DNA of 64,000 nucleotides from Tectiglobus sp965223355 (GCA_965223355.1 CBDCWE010000003.1:3658001-3722000); one strand, 5' to 3'. Positions 8,102 to 16,255 are shown, numbered from the stretch's first letter. Translations and numbers: made by a program. The notes: generated by a model not told the origin, from the letters alone.

Positions 8102-8751
8102 TATTCATCGCCGTGGGCTACTGGCAAGACCCGGCGGCCGCACCACGCCGCCGCCCGGGCCAGATCCGCGCAGCTGTCGACATCGCCCAGTGTGGCAATC
8201 GTGGCGATGTCAAAATCGCGCATCGATCGCAGCGTATCAGCCAGAGTATGAGCGCTCGACCAGCGCACGTTGGCGAAACACTGCGTGGCAGGCTTTCGCC
8301 GGGATAGGCCGACCAGCCAGTAGCCGCCGTCGGGCGCCGGGCCGAACACCGCATCGTGATCCCCCAGAGCCCGGAACGCTGTGGCAATGTGGTGTGCGCG
8401 CACCGCCGGGATATCGCTGCCGATCAAGACGGCCGGTCCGGGTGGTAGCGCGGCGAACGCGCGATGCATGCGGTGGCCGAGATCGCCGGCGCCCTGCGGT
8501 ATGCGCGGTAGATTGTGCGGCCAGGCCGGATCGCTGCGGGCGGTGTCCGGTGTGATCGCCAGCACCGCCGTCCAGCGCGGATCCGCCGCGGTGCGTGCGA
8601 TCACCGCCGTCATGGTCTTGCGGTAGAAACCGAGGGCCTGTGCGATGCCAGCATCGCGGGCGAGGCGCGTTTTCGCCCGGCCCGCGCGGGGCTGTTTGAC
8701 CATGATCACGAGCCAGCGTCGGGTTGCCTGGCAACTTCGCTTACAGCGCAT
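8098..8751 (-). CDS. TIGR04282-family glycosyltransferase (DUF2064)
   Basis: Members of this GT-A-fold nucleotidyl/glycosyltransferase family are annotated as arsenosugar biosynthesis enzymes when paired with a TIGR04283 protein, which is the case here. The 217-residue protein shows the N-terminal sugar-nucleotide motif MVKQPRAGRAKTRL, then GSDIPA and DGGYWLVGL, the expected acceptor and metal region. It is the second gene of a leftward pair, starting 8 bases after the GT2 gene stop. Its final codon and TAG stop coincide with the right CTAG end of repeat copy A. No arsenic methyltransferase is visible in the window, so the real substrate is unknown. Confidence 0.82.
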   Translation of the reverse strand: MRCKRSCQATRRWLVIMVKQPRAGRAKTRLARDAGIAQALGFYRKTMTAVIARTAADPRWTAVLAITPDTARSDPAWPHNLPRIPQGAGDLGHRMHRAFAALPPGPAVLIGSDIPAVRAHHIATAFRALGDHDAVFGPAPDGGYWLVGLSRRKPATQCFANVRWSSAHTLADTLRSMRDFDIATIATLGDVDSCADLARAAAWCGRRVLPVAHGDEY

Positions 8752-8759
8752 TGCGGTGG

Positions 8760-9449
8760 CTAACCGTAGAGGCGCGCGATGCGCTCAATCGGAACCCGGC
8801 AATAGAACATCGCCAGACACATCCAGTTGCGCAGCACGCGGTGCACATAGCCGTCCCGTTTGAAGCGGACCGCACTTGTTACGGCGCCCGAACGCAACAT
8901 GACCATCCGCGACCGCCCGAGGCGCCGGTTGATGTCGACATCCTCCATCAATGGCATGGCGCGGTAGCCGCCAACCTGATTGTAAAGCCGGCGCGGGATC
9001 AGCAGGGCTTGATCTCCGTAGGGCATGCGCAGGATCCTGCACCTGAGCGCGACGCCGGTTTCGATCAGGCGGGGCCGGATGCCGAGGTCATCGAGGATGA
9101 AGCGAAACGCGGCCGCGGTTGGCGGTCGCTGGCCGTTGTCGACGCGCGCCATCAAGGCTGCCGCTTCGCGGTCCCATCCCGTTTGCAGGACGGTATCGGC
9201 GTGGAGGAACAACAGCCAATCGCCGCGCGCAGCCCCGGCGCCGGTGCGAAGTTGTGTGCCGCGGCCAATGTCCGCCTTGACCAGCCTGGCGCCGGCGGCT
9301 TCGGCAATGTCGGCCGTGCGGTCGCTCGAGCCACCGTCGACGACGATCACCTCGCGCACGATACCGTTGACGACCGCCGGGACCAACGCCGCCATGGTCG
9401 ATGGCAACGCTGCGGCGGCGTTAAGGGTGGGTATGACGACAGAGATCAC
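8760..9449 (-). CDS. TIGR04283-family glycosyltransferase 2
   Basis: A 229-residue family-2 glycosyltransferase of the TIGR04283 (arsenosugar-type) group. It begins VVIPTLNAAAALP and has the nucleotide-sugar motifs EVIVVDGGSSDRT and FLHADT (the DxD-equivalent). GDQALLIPRRLYNQVGG and the acceptor-side MEDVD follow. It lies directly upstream of the TIGR04282 gene in the same leftward operon, the usual pairing. The start at 9449 shares an upstream region with the divergent radical SAM gene, where a LexA-type box is found. Confidence 0.85.
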   Translation of the reverse strand: MISVVIPTLNAAAALPSTMAALVPAVVNGIVREVIVVDGGSSDRTADIAEAAGARLVKADIGRGTQLRTGAGAARGDWLLFLHADTVLQTGWDREAAALMARVDNGQRPPTAAAFRFILDDLGIRPRLIETGVALRCRILRMPYGDQALLIPRRLYNQVGGYRAMPLMEDVDINRRLGRSRMVMLRSGAVTSAVRFKRDGYVHRVLRNWMCLAMFYCRVPIERIARLYG

Positions 9450-9522
9450 GTTCGGGCGCCCATTGCCGGGTTCACGACGGGCGCAGAATAATCCGTTCGA
9501 TCATTGTGTCAAAGTTCAAATT

Positions 9523-9537
9523 GTTCTTGATATGTTC
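9523..9537 (+). promoter_or_regulatory. LexA (SOS) box, alphaproteobacterial type
   Basis: GTTC-TTGATAT-GTTC fits the GTTC-N7-GTTC motif bound by LexA in Alphaproteobacteria. Extra GTTC half-sites lie at 9514-9517 and 9544-9547. The box sits between the leftward glycosyltransferase pair and the rightward radical SAM gene, 135 bases before the latter's ATG. Confidence 0.65.
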
Positions 9538-9618
9538 TATTTTGTTCCGTATGGTGCCTGACCGGTTGACGGCGGCTTGGCCGGAGGCGTTGGGCAAACA
9601 CGTTGGGGCAAGTTCATT

Positions 9619-9674
9619 GGGTCAGGTGCGAGCGGTCAGGTGACATGGGTCAGATGACATGGGTCGAGTGCGAT
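9619..9674 (+). repeat. 14-bp tandem repeat, four units, running into a start codon
   Basis: Four 14-bp units (9619, 9633, 9647, 9661), each close to GGGTCAGATGACAT, end on the first two bases of the radical SAM ATG at 9673. The repeat occupies the place where a ribosome-binding site is expected. Confidence 0.8.
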
Positions 9675-10767
9675 GAGTATGGATACGGCCAACGGTAAGA
9701 TTGTTGATGCTGCGCGGCGGCGCGGCAGAGGCGCCAGGAGCAATGTCAGCGGTCGCTTCGAGAAGCTCGCGCGTGCGAGCTTCGATGACGGCTGGGAGAC
9801 GCTCGGCGACCTGCCCGCGTTCAAGACCGAGGTCCAGATCGAGACGTCGAGATCGATTATCGCCCACAACGACAGTCCGGACATCTCATTTGACCGGTCG
9901 ATCAATCCCTATCGCGGTTGCGAGCACGGCTGCAGCTATTGTTATGCGCGCCCGAGCCATGCCCTGCTCGGACTTTCGCCGGGGCTTGATTTCGAGACCA
10001 AGCTGTATGCCAAGACGAATGCGGCGGAGCTGCTGGAGGCGGCGTTTTGCAAGCCATCCTATCGTGCCGCAACGATCGCGCTCGGTGCGGTCACGGACGG
10101 GTATCAGCCGATCGAGCGGACCTATCAGATCTCGCGGCAAATTCTGGAGGTGATGGAGCGCTATGCGCATCCCGTCGAGATCGTGACGAAATCGGCACTT
10201 ATCGTCCGCGATATCGACATTTTATCGCGGCTGGCTGCGCGCCAACTGGTGACGGTTGCCCTGTCGGTTACGTCGCTGGATCGAGATGTGGCGCGCAGGA
10301 TGGAGCCGCGAGCATCGACGCCTGCTCGGCGGCTGGCGGCGGTTGGCCGGCTGGCGGATGCCGGCGTACCGACAACGGTGATGGTGGCGCCAATTGTTCC
10401 GGGGCTCAACGATCATGAGATCGAAGCGATTTTGAAGGCGGCTCGGGATGCAGGCGCGCAAAGTGCATCCTACGTCATGCTGCGCCTGCCATTGGAGTTG
10501 AAGGATGTGTTTCGCGAATGGCTGGCAACCGAGTTTCCCAATCGCGCCGCGCGCGTCATCAATCTTCTGAGGTCCATGCACCACGGCAAGGACTATATCG
10601 CCGAGTTTGGTCATCGCCAGCGCGGCGCTGGGCCGTTTGCGGAACTGACCGCACAGCGTTTTGGCAAGGCGCTCGATCGCTATGGCCTGAACCGGTCGCA
10701 GACCCGGTTGCGCACGGATTTGTTCAGGAGGCCGATGACGGCGGGCTCGCAGCTTGAGATGTTTTAG
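9673..10767 (+). CDS. PA0069-family radical SAM protein (spore photoproduct lyase-like)
   Basis: A 364-residue radical SAM enzyme of the PA0069/Rv2578c group, related to spore photoproduct lyase (DNA photoproduct repair); its own substrate is not known. The 4Fe-4S cysteines are in CEHGCSYC (C83, C87, C90), preceded by DRSINPYRG. Other conserved blocks are TDGYQPIE, TKSALI, and VSVTSLD-like ALSVTSLD, with HHGKDY near the C terminus. ATG 9673 gives the usual N terminus; a second ATG lies at 9679. The upstream region carries a LexA-type box and a 14-bp tandem repeat in place of a clear ribosome site. A LexA box fits a DNA-damage role. Confidence 0.88.
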   Translation: MSMDTANGKIVDAARRRGRGARSNVSGRFEKLARASFDDGWETLGDLPAFKTEVQIETSRSIIAHNDSPDISFDRSINPYRGCEHGCSYCYARPSHALLGLSPGLDFETKLYAKTNAAELLEAAFCKPSYRAATIALGAVTDGYQPIERTYQISRQILEVMERYAHPVEIVTKSALIVRDIDILSRLAARQLVTVALSVTSLDRDVARRMEPRASTPARRLAAVGRLADAGVPTTVMVAPIVPGLNDHEIEAILKAARDAGAQSASYVMLRLPLELKDVFREWLATEFPNRAARVINLLRSMHHGKDYIAEFGHRQRGAGPFAELTAQRFGKALDRYGLNRSQTRLRTDLFRRPMTAGSQLEMF

Positions 10768-10801
10768 ACCGCCCCAGCAGGCAACCTCTGGCCAAGTCCG
10801 A

Positions 10802-10930
10802 GGTCCAGGGGATGTCCCCTGGTCGGGGAGATTGAGGGGCTGAAAGCCCCTCAAGGATCGCCGCAGGGCGGCGATATGTTAAGGGCTCTGCCCTTAACGA
10901 TCCCGGCAAAGGGCCAAGCCCTTTGCAAAC
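10802..10930 (+). repeat. Multi-hairpin 3'-end repeat, copy 3 (complete)
   Basis: All five hairpins are present in the same order and orientation as copy 1, about 35 bases after the radical SAM stop. The arms are GGGGATGTCCCC, GAGGGGCTGAAAGCCCCTC, ATCGCCGC..GCGGCGAT, GTTAAGGGC..GCCCTTAAC and CAAAGGGC..GCCCTTTG. Confidence 0.88.
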
Positions 10931-10987
10931 CCTGAGACTTGATCACAGGATACCTAGACGTGATGGGGCTGAAAAAGGGGGACGGAC

Positions 10988-11683
10988 ATGGTGAAACGGG
11001 CGCCGGCAAAGCGTCTGCAGGCACGGCCGACGGCCGACGTGGAGATCGCCGAGATCGACCGCTGGCACGGCCCGGTTGCGGGCGTCGATGAGGCCGGCAG
11101 AGGACCGCTGGCGGGGCCGGTCGTGGCGGCAGCGGTGCTGTTCGAGCGTGATCAGCTGGCAAGCTTGCAAGGCGGATCGCTGGCCGCGCTCAATGACTCC
11201 AAGGCAGTGCGTGAGGACGTGCGGGAATTGCTGCACGACGCGATCGTTGCAACCTTCACGCACGCCGTTGCGATAGCGGATGTTCAGCGCATCGATCGCG
11301 ACAACATCCTGAACGCGACGATGTGGGCGATGCAGGAGGCGGTGCGTGGCTTGGCGCGGCAACCGGCATCGGTCCTGGTCGACGGCAACCGCGCGCCGCA
11401 GTGCGGATGTCCGACCCGCACTATCATCAAGGGCGATGCGCAGTGTTTGTCGATTGCAGCGGCCTCGATTGTCGCTAAAGTCCACCGCGACCGGCTCATG
11501 CGCGGTCTTGCATCGCGCTATCCGGAATACGGTTTCGACCAGCACAAGGGTTACGGTACGCGGGCGCATCTCGAAGCAATCGACCGGTTCGGCGTTACCG
11601 ATGCGCACCGGCGATCATTTCGGCCGGTGCGGCAGGCGCTGCAGCGGCGGCAGGGCAACGCGGAACCCGCCGACCAAGTCTGA
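10988..11683 (+). CDS. rnhB: Ribonuclease HII
   Basis: RNase HII cuts the RNA strand of RNA-DNA hybrids and starts removal of single misincorporated ribonucleotides. The 231-residue protein has the signature VDEAGRGPLAGPV at about 33-45, giving the first Asp-Glu metal ligands (D34, E35). LVDGNRAP supplies a further aspartate, and SIAAASIVAKVHRDR is followed by YGFDQHKGYGT. ATG 10988 follows a GGGGGA ribosome site. A degraded multi-hairpin repeat starts within 10 bases of the stop. Confidence 0.95.
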   Translation: MVKRAPAKRLQARPTADVEIAEIDRWHGPVAGVDEAGRGPLAGPVVAAAVLFERDQLASLQGGSLAALNDSKAVREDVRELLHDAIVATFTHAVAIADVQRIDRDNILNATMWAMQEAVRGLARQPASVLVDGNRAPQCGCPTRTIIKGDAQCLSIAAASIVAKVHRDRLMRGLASRYPEYGFDQHKGYGTRAHLEAIDRFGVTDAHRRSFRPVRQALQRRQGNAEPADQV

Positions 11684-11688
11684 ATGAC

Positions 11689-11780
11689 CGGGCCCGGGCG
11701 ATGATCTCGTGGTCGGGCAGTTGGCGGCGCGCACAACCCCTCAAAGATCACCGCAACGCGGCGATTGAGTCAGGGGTTTC
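11689..11780 (+). repeat. Multi-hairpin 3'-end repeat, copy 4 (degraded)
   Basis: The order of motifs matches copies 1 and 3 (CGATGATCTCGTGGTCGGG, CCCCTCAAAGATCACCGC, GCGGCGATTGAGT), but the stems carry mismatches. It lies directly after rnhB. Confidence 0.65.
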
Positions 11781-12126
11781 GCCGGCGCACAGCCTGAGCA
11801 AGCAAGGCGCTCGTGTTCGCCCGCGGGGAGCGGGGCGCGTATAGCGGCACACCGCAGCAGCAGCAGCTGCAATGGGCTGCACTATGATGTCGTAGCGGTG
11901 TCGTAGATCGGCTGACACGCCCAAACTGACCAAGCCCAAACTGACCATATGTGCAGCGCGCGCCGGGCGGGCGGACACGGCGCGCGCCTGAGGGTCGCAG
12001 CCAGTGCATACTTGCGCCCCTTAAGCTATGCAAAATATGCATAGATGAGTATCAAAAAATCCTCTGGTCGATTATATAGATCATCCTTATGATCCAATGG
12101 TATAACAAACCTGACTGGAGGAAAAC
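11781..12126. promoter_or_regulatory. Region upstream of the IclR gene with two palindromes
   Basis: This AT-richer stretch precedes the IclR-family gene. It has a perfect 7-bp inverted repeat CTATGCA-N5-TGCATAG at 12026-12044 and a second, GATCAT-N4-ATGATC, at 12079-12094. Either could be an autoregulatory operator; this is inference from position. No gene was recognised in the rest. Confidence 0.4.
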
Positions 12127-12891
12127 GTGACAGAAGGGGTGAAATCGGCCGAACGCGTACTTGCGATCTTCGAAGTGTTCGAGGCCGAACGGCGGCCATT
12201 GCGTATCTCAGAGCTGGTCAAGCGACTTGAGATTCCGCAATCGAGTACGTCGACGTTGATGAAGACCCTGGTCGCCAACGGCTTGGTCGAGTTCGATCCG
12301 GATACCCGGACCTTTCAACCATCGGTGCGATTGGCGTTTCTTGGCAACTGGGTGCTGGGCTCAAGCGACGGCCTGGCGCAAATCCAGTCGCTGATCCAGC
12401 GGCTGGCGGCGGAAACCGGTGAAACGGTGTTGGTCGGCGCGCAGAACGGCTTGAACGTGCAATATCTGTCGGTGGTCGTATCAGAGCATCAAGTGCGCTT
12501 TGCACTGCGACCCGGACTGATGCGTCCACTGCATCTCGCGGGCCTCGGACTTATGCTTCTCAGTCAGAAGAACGATGGCGAGGTCGGACGGATCGTGCGC
12601 CGTTATAACGCCGAGGCCGATCAGGACCAACCGCATGCCAACGAGGCGACGGTGTTGGCGGCCGTGCGTGAAGCGCGCGCGCTTGGATACTGTCAGACGG
12701 CAAATCTGGCCTCGCCGGGCGCCGGCGTGATCGCCACGCTGCTACCATTGCCCGTCGAAGGTCGGTATCTGGCCATCGGGCTCGGGGCGCCGTTGGATCG
12801 TCTCGAGTCGCGGCGACAGCTGTTGCTGGACTCGCTATTGACGGAAGTGGACCAATTTGCCGGCCGCGCCTACGAGGCCCAGGTCGCTTAA
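12127..12891 (+). CDS. IclR family transcriptional regulator
   Basis: The 254-residue protein has the IclR layout. An N-terminal winged helix (about 1-65, with SAERVLAIFEVFE and RISELVKRLEIPQSS split by recognition helix residues) is followed by a C-terminal effector domain (about 75-250). The start is GTG at 12127 behind a GGAGG site at 12117-12121. Two palindromes in the upstream 110 bases are candidate binding sites. IclR regulators often control catabolic genes, but the nearest genes are cobalamin genes on the other strand, so the regulon is unknown. A multi-hairpin repeat follows the stop. Confidence 0.9.
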   Translation: MTEGVKSAERVLAIFEVFEAERRPLRISELVKRLEIPQSSTSTLMKTLVANGLVEFDPDTRTFQPSVRLAFLGNWVLGSSDGLAQIQSLIQRLAAETGETVLVGAQNGLNVQYLSVVVSEHQVRFALRPGLMRPLHLAGLGLMLLSQKNDGEVGRIVRRYNAEADQDQPHANEATVLAAVREARALGYCQTANLASPGAGVIATLLPLPVEGRYLAIGLGAPLDRLESRRQLLLDSLLTEVDQFAGRAYEAQVA

Positions 12892-12911
12892 GGAACCTGT
12901 GAACACGTTTC

Positions 12912-12996
12912 GGGTCCAGGGAATCGATCCCCTGGTCGGGGTGTTTAAGGGGCTGAAAGCCCCTCATGAATCGCCGTGAAACGGCGATTGGTTAAG
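12912..12996 (+). repeat. Multi-hairpin 3'-end repeat, copy 5 (three hairpins)
   Basis: The first three hairpins are present (CCAGGGAATCGATCCCCTGG, AGGGGCTGAAAGCCCCT, AATCGCCGT..ACGGCGATT), followed by GTTAAG, the start of hairpin 4. That TTA is the stop codon of the leftward cobC phosphatase gene, so the repeat ends inside the gene end. Confidence 0.8.
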
Positions 12997-13570
12997 CGCG
13001 CTGCCAGGCGTCGAGTTCACGGATCTCATCGTGCGTGATCGGCAGCGCCCGTCCAAAATCCGGAACCAGGCCCGGCCAACATTTGGCCGGGCGGTTGGCG
13101 AGTGTGCCGCGCACGGCGCTGATCGGGCCGCCATGGGTGACGAGGATCGTACCGTGCGTGCGCCCGAGTTCGACCACTGCCGCAACGACCCGCCGGCGCA
13201 TGGCGTGAACGGTCTCGCCGTCGGGCGGTGCAAACGCATCAGGCTCGTGGATCAGGCGGGCCATGTCGTGGCCAACCGCGGCAAAGATGTCGCTCCAGCT
13301 CTGGCCTTCCCAGGCTCCGAAGTTCAACTCGCACAGCCGTTCGTCACTGGCACAGGCGCAGTTGGCTTGGCCGGCGATGGCGTGCGCTAGGCGCCGGGCG
13401 CGCTGGCGGCCGGAATCGATGACGCGCGCCGGGCCGGTGGCTGCAAGTTCGGCCGCAATTGGCGCGATGGCGGCTTCTCCAGATGGTGACAGCGCGACAT
13501 CGCTGGCCCCATAACACCGTCCCTGCCAGTCGGCGGCGACGTCGGTGTGCCGGATCAGGATCAGGCTCAT
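12992..13570 (-). CDS. cobC: Alpha-ribazole phosphatase (histidine phosphatase family)
   Basis: The likely role is removal of the phosphate from alpha-ribazole 5'-phosphate or adenosylcobalamin phosphate in the nucleotide-loop stage of B12 synthesis. The 192-residue protein is a histidine phosphatase: the phosphate-binding RHT is at residues 7-9 (LILIRHTD), with CELNFGAWEG and the second histidine in VTHGG. Its ATG overlaps the cobU stop as ATGA, so the two are coupled, and it is the last gene of the leftward cobT-cobS-cobU-cobC unit. Its TAA stop coincides with the GTTAAG of a multi-hairpin repeat. The symbol here means the phosphatase, not the aminotransferase also called CobC. Confidence 0.85.
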   Translation of the reverse strand: MSLILIRHTDVAADWQGRCYGASDVALSPSGEAAIAPIAAELAATGPARVIDSGRQRARRLAHAIAGQANCACASDERLCELNFGAWEGQSWSDIFAAVGHDMARLIHEPDAFAPPDGETVHAMRRRVVAAVVELGRTHGTILVTHGGPISAVRGTLANRPAKCWPGLVPDFGRALPITHDEIRELDAWQRA

Positions 13571-14106
13571 GGCGCCAATCCCGGCTTGATGTTGAGCGCC
13601 AAACCGGCGGCGACGAAGTCGACGTGGTCGACCGCGGCTGCGATGCGCTGATTGATCAGGCCCTGCAGGTCGCGGAATTCTCTCGCCAGTGCGTTGGTCG
13701 GCACAATGCCAAGGCCGACTTCGTTCGAAACCAGGATGATGTCGGTTTCGGCCGTGGCGATGGCGCTTTCCAGCTCCGCGATCGCCTGATCGACGTCGTG
13801 AGCCGCGCCCATCAGATTCGACAGCCACAGCGTCAGGCAATCAACCACGATTGATGTGTCGCCTTGATCGGCCGCGGCAATGGCGGCGGCCAGCGCCAGC
13901 GGCACCTCCCGTGTGGTCCAGGTGTGGTCGCGTTCGCGTTGGTGGCGTGCGATCCTGCCGCGCATGTCCTCATCATGTTGATGTTGATGGGCATCGGCGG
14001 TTGCGATGTATGTGCGCTTGGGCCGGCGCATCGCCAATTGCAGGGCGTGGCGGGTCTTGCCCGATCGCGCACCGCCCAGGATCAGAAACGTGCGAGGTTG
14101 CCTCAT
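13567..14106 (-). CDS. cobU: Adenosylcobinamide kinase / adenosylcobinamide-phosphate guanylyltransferase
   Basis: This bifunctional enzyme phosphorylates adenosylcobinamide and then transfers GMP to give adenosylcobinamide-GDP. The 179-residue protein opens with FLILGGARSGKT (P-loop at residues 11-18). The His-rich ATADAHQHQHDEDM carries the guanylylated histidine region, and VDCLTLWLSNL and VSNEVGLGIVP follow. Start ATG 14106 gives the family length; longer upstream extensions are in the cobS region. It lies between cobS and the phosphatase in one leftward operon. Also called CobP in Pseudomonas-type naming. Confidence 0.95.
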   Translation of the reverse strand: MRQPRTFLILGGARSGKTRHALQLAMRRPKRTYIATADAHQHQHDEDMRGRIARHQRERDHTWTTREVPLALAAAIAAADQGDTSIVVDCLTLWLSNLMGAAHDVDQAIAELESAIATAETDIILVSNEVGLGIVPTNALAREFRDLQGLINQRIAAAVDHVDFVAAGLALNIKPGLAP

Positions 14107-14108
14107 TA

Positions 14109-14864
14109 TCAGATCGTAGCCGCCGTAAGTGCCGAAAGAAAACCGAGCGTGATTGCTGCACCGAGAACGTCGCCGGTATACCCGCCCAGATAGCGCGCCG
14201 CCAGACCGGCGATGATCGCATTGCCGGCGACGGCGCCGACGCCGATCATCGCGCCGTTCCAACCAAGGCATGCAATCAGGCCGGCGATCGTCAGGCCGAG
14301 ACCGGCAATCGTGGTTGCGCCGCCCGGTCTGCCAAAGCAACGTGCAAGACCGCCGGACTTGGCCGGCGGCAGCGCCAGAAAGACCGTCGGCAATGCTGCT
14401 CTGGCCGCTGCGCCAGCGCCGGCAAGCGTGAACACGAACGACCAGCGGTCCAAGCCGACTGCCAACTGCGCAACCAGGGCGCACTGCATCAGGACCGCGA
14501 GCACCAGCGCGCCGGTTCCGTATGTGCCGATGCGCGGATCATCCATGATTTCGAGGCGCCGGGCGCGGTCGCCGGCACCGCCAAGGCCATCGCACAGATC
14601 GGCGAGGCCGTCTTCGTGGAGGGCGCCGGTCAGGATCGTTGCGAGCGCGACCCCGGCGACAGCGGACGCCAGCGGACCGAGACCGATCAACTGGCCGAGC
14701 ACAACGGTTGCGGCGAGGCAGGCCCCGACCACCGCGCCGGCAAGCGGCATCGCCCAGTAGGCATCCGCCAGGCGGCGGCGAGCACGGATCCAGGCCACCG
14801 GTAACGGTAGGCGCGTCATGAACGTCATGGCGAGGACGAGGTCTTCGGCGAGGCGGCGGAGCAT
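14109..14864 (-). CDS. cobS: Adenosylcobinamide-GDP ribazoletransferase (cobalamin synthase)
   Basis: CobS (CobV) joins alpha-ribazole to adenosylcobinamide-GDP at the inner membrane, completing the lower loop. The 251-residue protein is very hydrophobic, with about six membrane segments. It has the family motif HEDGLADLCDGLGG at 83-96 and MDDPRIGTYG downstream. ATG 14864 was chosen for family length and lies 5 bases after the cobT stop. It is not the cobaltochelatase subunit that shares the CobS name. Confidence 0.93.
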   Translation of the reverse strand: MLRRLAEDLVLAMTFMTRLPLPVAWIRARRRLADAYWAMPLAGAVVGACLAATVVLGQLIGLGPLASAVAGVALATILTGALHEDGLADLCDGLGGAGDRARRLEIMDDPRIGTYGTGALVLAVLMQCALVAQLAVGLDRWSFVFTLAGAGAAARAALPTVFLALPPAKSGGLARCFGRPGGATTIAGLGLTIAGLIACLGWNGAMIGVGAVAGNAIIAGLAARYLGGYTGDVLGAAITLGFLSALTAATI

Positions 14865-14869
14865 GGCGG

Positions 14870-15883
14870 TCAGGACGGCGCTTTGTTGCTGACGGCGGCC
14901 TCGTCGAAGGTTGCCATGCCGTTGTGGGCGGCGACGGCGGCTTTGAGCAGTGTGATTGCGAGGGTTGCGCCGCTGGCCTCGCCGAGACGCATGCCGAGGT
15001 CGAGCAGCGGGTCGAGGCCGAGATTGACCAGCAGCCGGCGGTGGGCCGGCTCGGCCGACAGGTGTCCTGCGAAGCAGTGTTCGACAATGGCGGGGTTTTC
15101 GACGAACAGCGGCGCGATGGCGGCGCACGCGACATAGCCGTCGAGGATGACGGGAATGCGCTTCAGCCGGGCGGCAACCGCGGCGCCGGCGAGCGCCGCC
15201 ACTTCCCGCCCGCCGAGGCGGCGCAGTTTATCGACCGCGGTTACCGCCGCCCGGTGTCGATCGAGCGCCGCATCGACGATCTCGGCCTTGCGATCGACAC
15301 CGTCGCGGTCGAGGCCGGTGCCCGGGCCCGACCAATCTGATCCGGAACCGCCAAAGCAGGCTGCAGCCAGCGCTGCGGCAATGGTGGTGTTGCCAATCCC
15401 CATCTCACCCAGGGCGAGGAGGTCGGCGGTGTTGGGAATCGCATTGGCACCGACATTGAGAGCGTCAAGCAGCTCCTCTGTGGCCAATGCCGGTTCGGCT
15501 GAAATGTCGCCGGTCGGGCGCGCAAGTTCGATCGGGACCACGTGCAATTGCGCACCGACAACGTCCGTCAAAGCATTGATGGCGGCGCCGCCGGCCGCGA
15601 AGTTTGCGACCATTTGGGCCGTTACCTCGGACCGATAGGGGCTCACGCCGTGCGCGGTGACACCGTGATTGCCGGCAAAAATCAATGTCGTTGGATGCGC
15701 GATTACGGGACGTTCGGTGTTTTGCCACGACGCCAACGCTATGGCGCAGTCTTCCAGGCGGCCGAGGGATCCCGGTGGCTTGGTGAGTTCCGTTTGGCGC
15801 CGCCGCGCCGCCGTCGCCATCAAACGGTTCGCCGACGGCAAGGCGTGCAAGGTGGCCGAAAAGTCGTCCAGCGTGTCAAACAT
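14870..15883 (-). CDS. cobT: Nicotinate-nucleotide--dimethylbenzimidazole phosphoribosyltransferase
   Basis: CobT activates dimethylbenzimidazole to alpha-ribazole phosphate using nicotinate mononucleotide. The 337-residue protein has KPPGSLGRLE near the N terminus, FAGNHGVTAHGVSPY, EMGIGNTT, and the catalytic-glutamate region RLGEASGA near the C terminus. ATG 15883 (MFDTLDD) fits the family; a longer frame to 16024 adds a non-conserved leader. It is the first gene of the leftward nucleotide-loop operon. Its promoter must lie in the region shared with the divergent cobalamin riboswitch. Dimethylbenzimidazole can be made by the neighbouring BluB. Confidence 0.94.
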   Translation of the reverse strand: MFDTLDDFSATLHALPSANRLMATAARRRQTELTKPPGSLGRLEDCAIALASWQNTERPVIAHPTTLIFAGNHGVTAHGVSPYRSEVTAQMVANFAAGGAAINALTDVVGAQLHVVPIELARPTGDISAEPALATEELLDALNVGANAIPNTADLLALGEMGIGNTTIAAALAAACFGGSGSDWSGPGTGLDRDGVDRKAEIVDAALDRHRAAVTAVDKLRRLGGREVAALAGAAVAARLKRIPVILDGYVACAAIAPLFVENPAIVEHCFAGHLSAEPAHRRLLVNLGLDPLLDLGMRLGEASGATLAITLLKAAVAAHNGMATFDEAAVSNKAPS

Positions 15884-16074
15884 GGAACTTGCGGTACTTG
15901 CTGGCGAGGGAATGTGCAAGGCGGAATCTGCCCGGCGGAATGGGCAAAACCGAAGTGCCGGCAGGTGGCGGGTGTCGGTTCGCCCGGTAGCGGGGCGGGC
16001 CTGCGCGTGAAGATTGATTGACAAGCAAGACCATGTCGCCTACTCGATCGCTGCTGGTTGCCCGAACAGATGCA

Positions 16075-16255
16075 AAGCATCGGGCATGAAAAGGGAACGT
16101 GGTGCGGCTTGACCGATCTCCGGAAGCTTATGCCACGGCCGCCCCCGCGACTGTAAGCGGTGACGGAGTGTTCGAATGCCACTGGTCCGGCAGGGCTGGG
16201 AAGGCGAACAATCCAGATGAACCGTGAGCCAGGAGACCTGCCGGCGCATGAGGAC
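16075..16255 (+). ncRNA. Cobalamin riboswitch
   Basis: The conserved parts of the adenosylcobalamin aptamer occur in order. They are AAAAGGGAACGTGGTG, GCCCCCGCGACTGT with AAGCGGTGACGGA, GCCACTG (16179 on), GGGAAGGCGAACAATCC, and the B12 box GCCAGGAGACCTGCC (16227-16242). It ends about 110 bases before the hupE-type gene and points rightward, so it likely turns down the hupE-bluB-cobW-cobN-cobO-cobQ transcript when B12 is plentiful. Limits are approximate. Confidence 0.95.
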
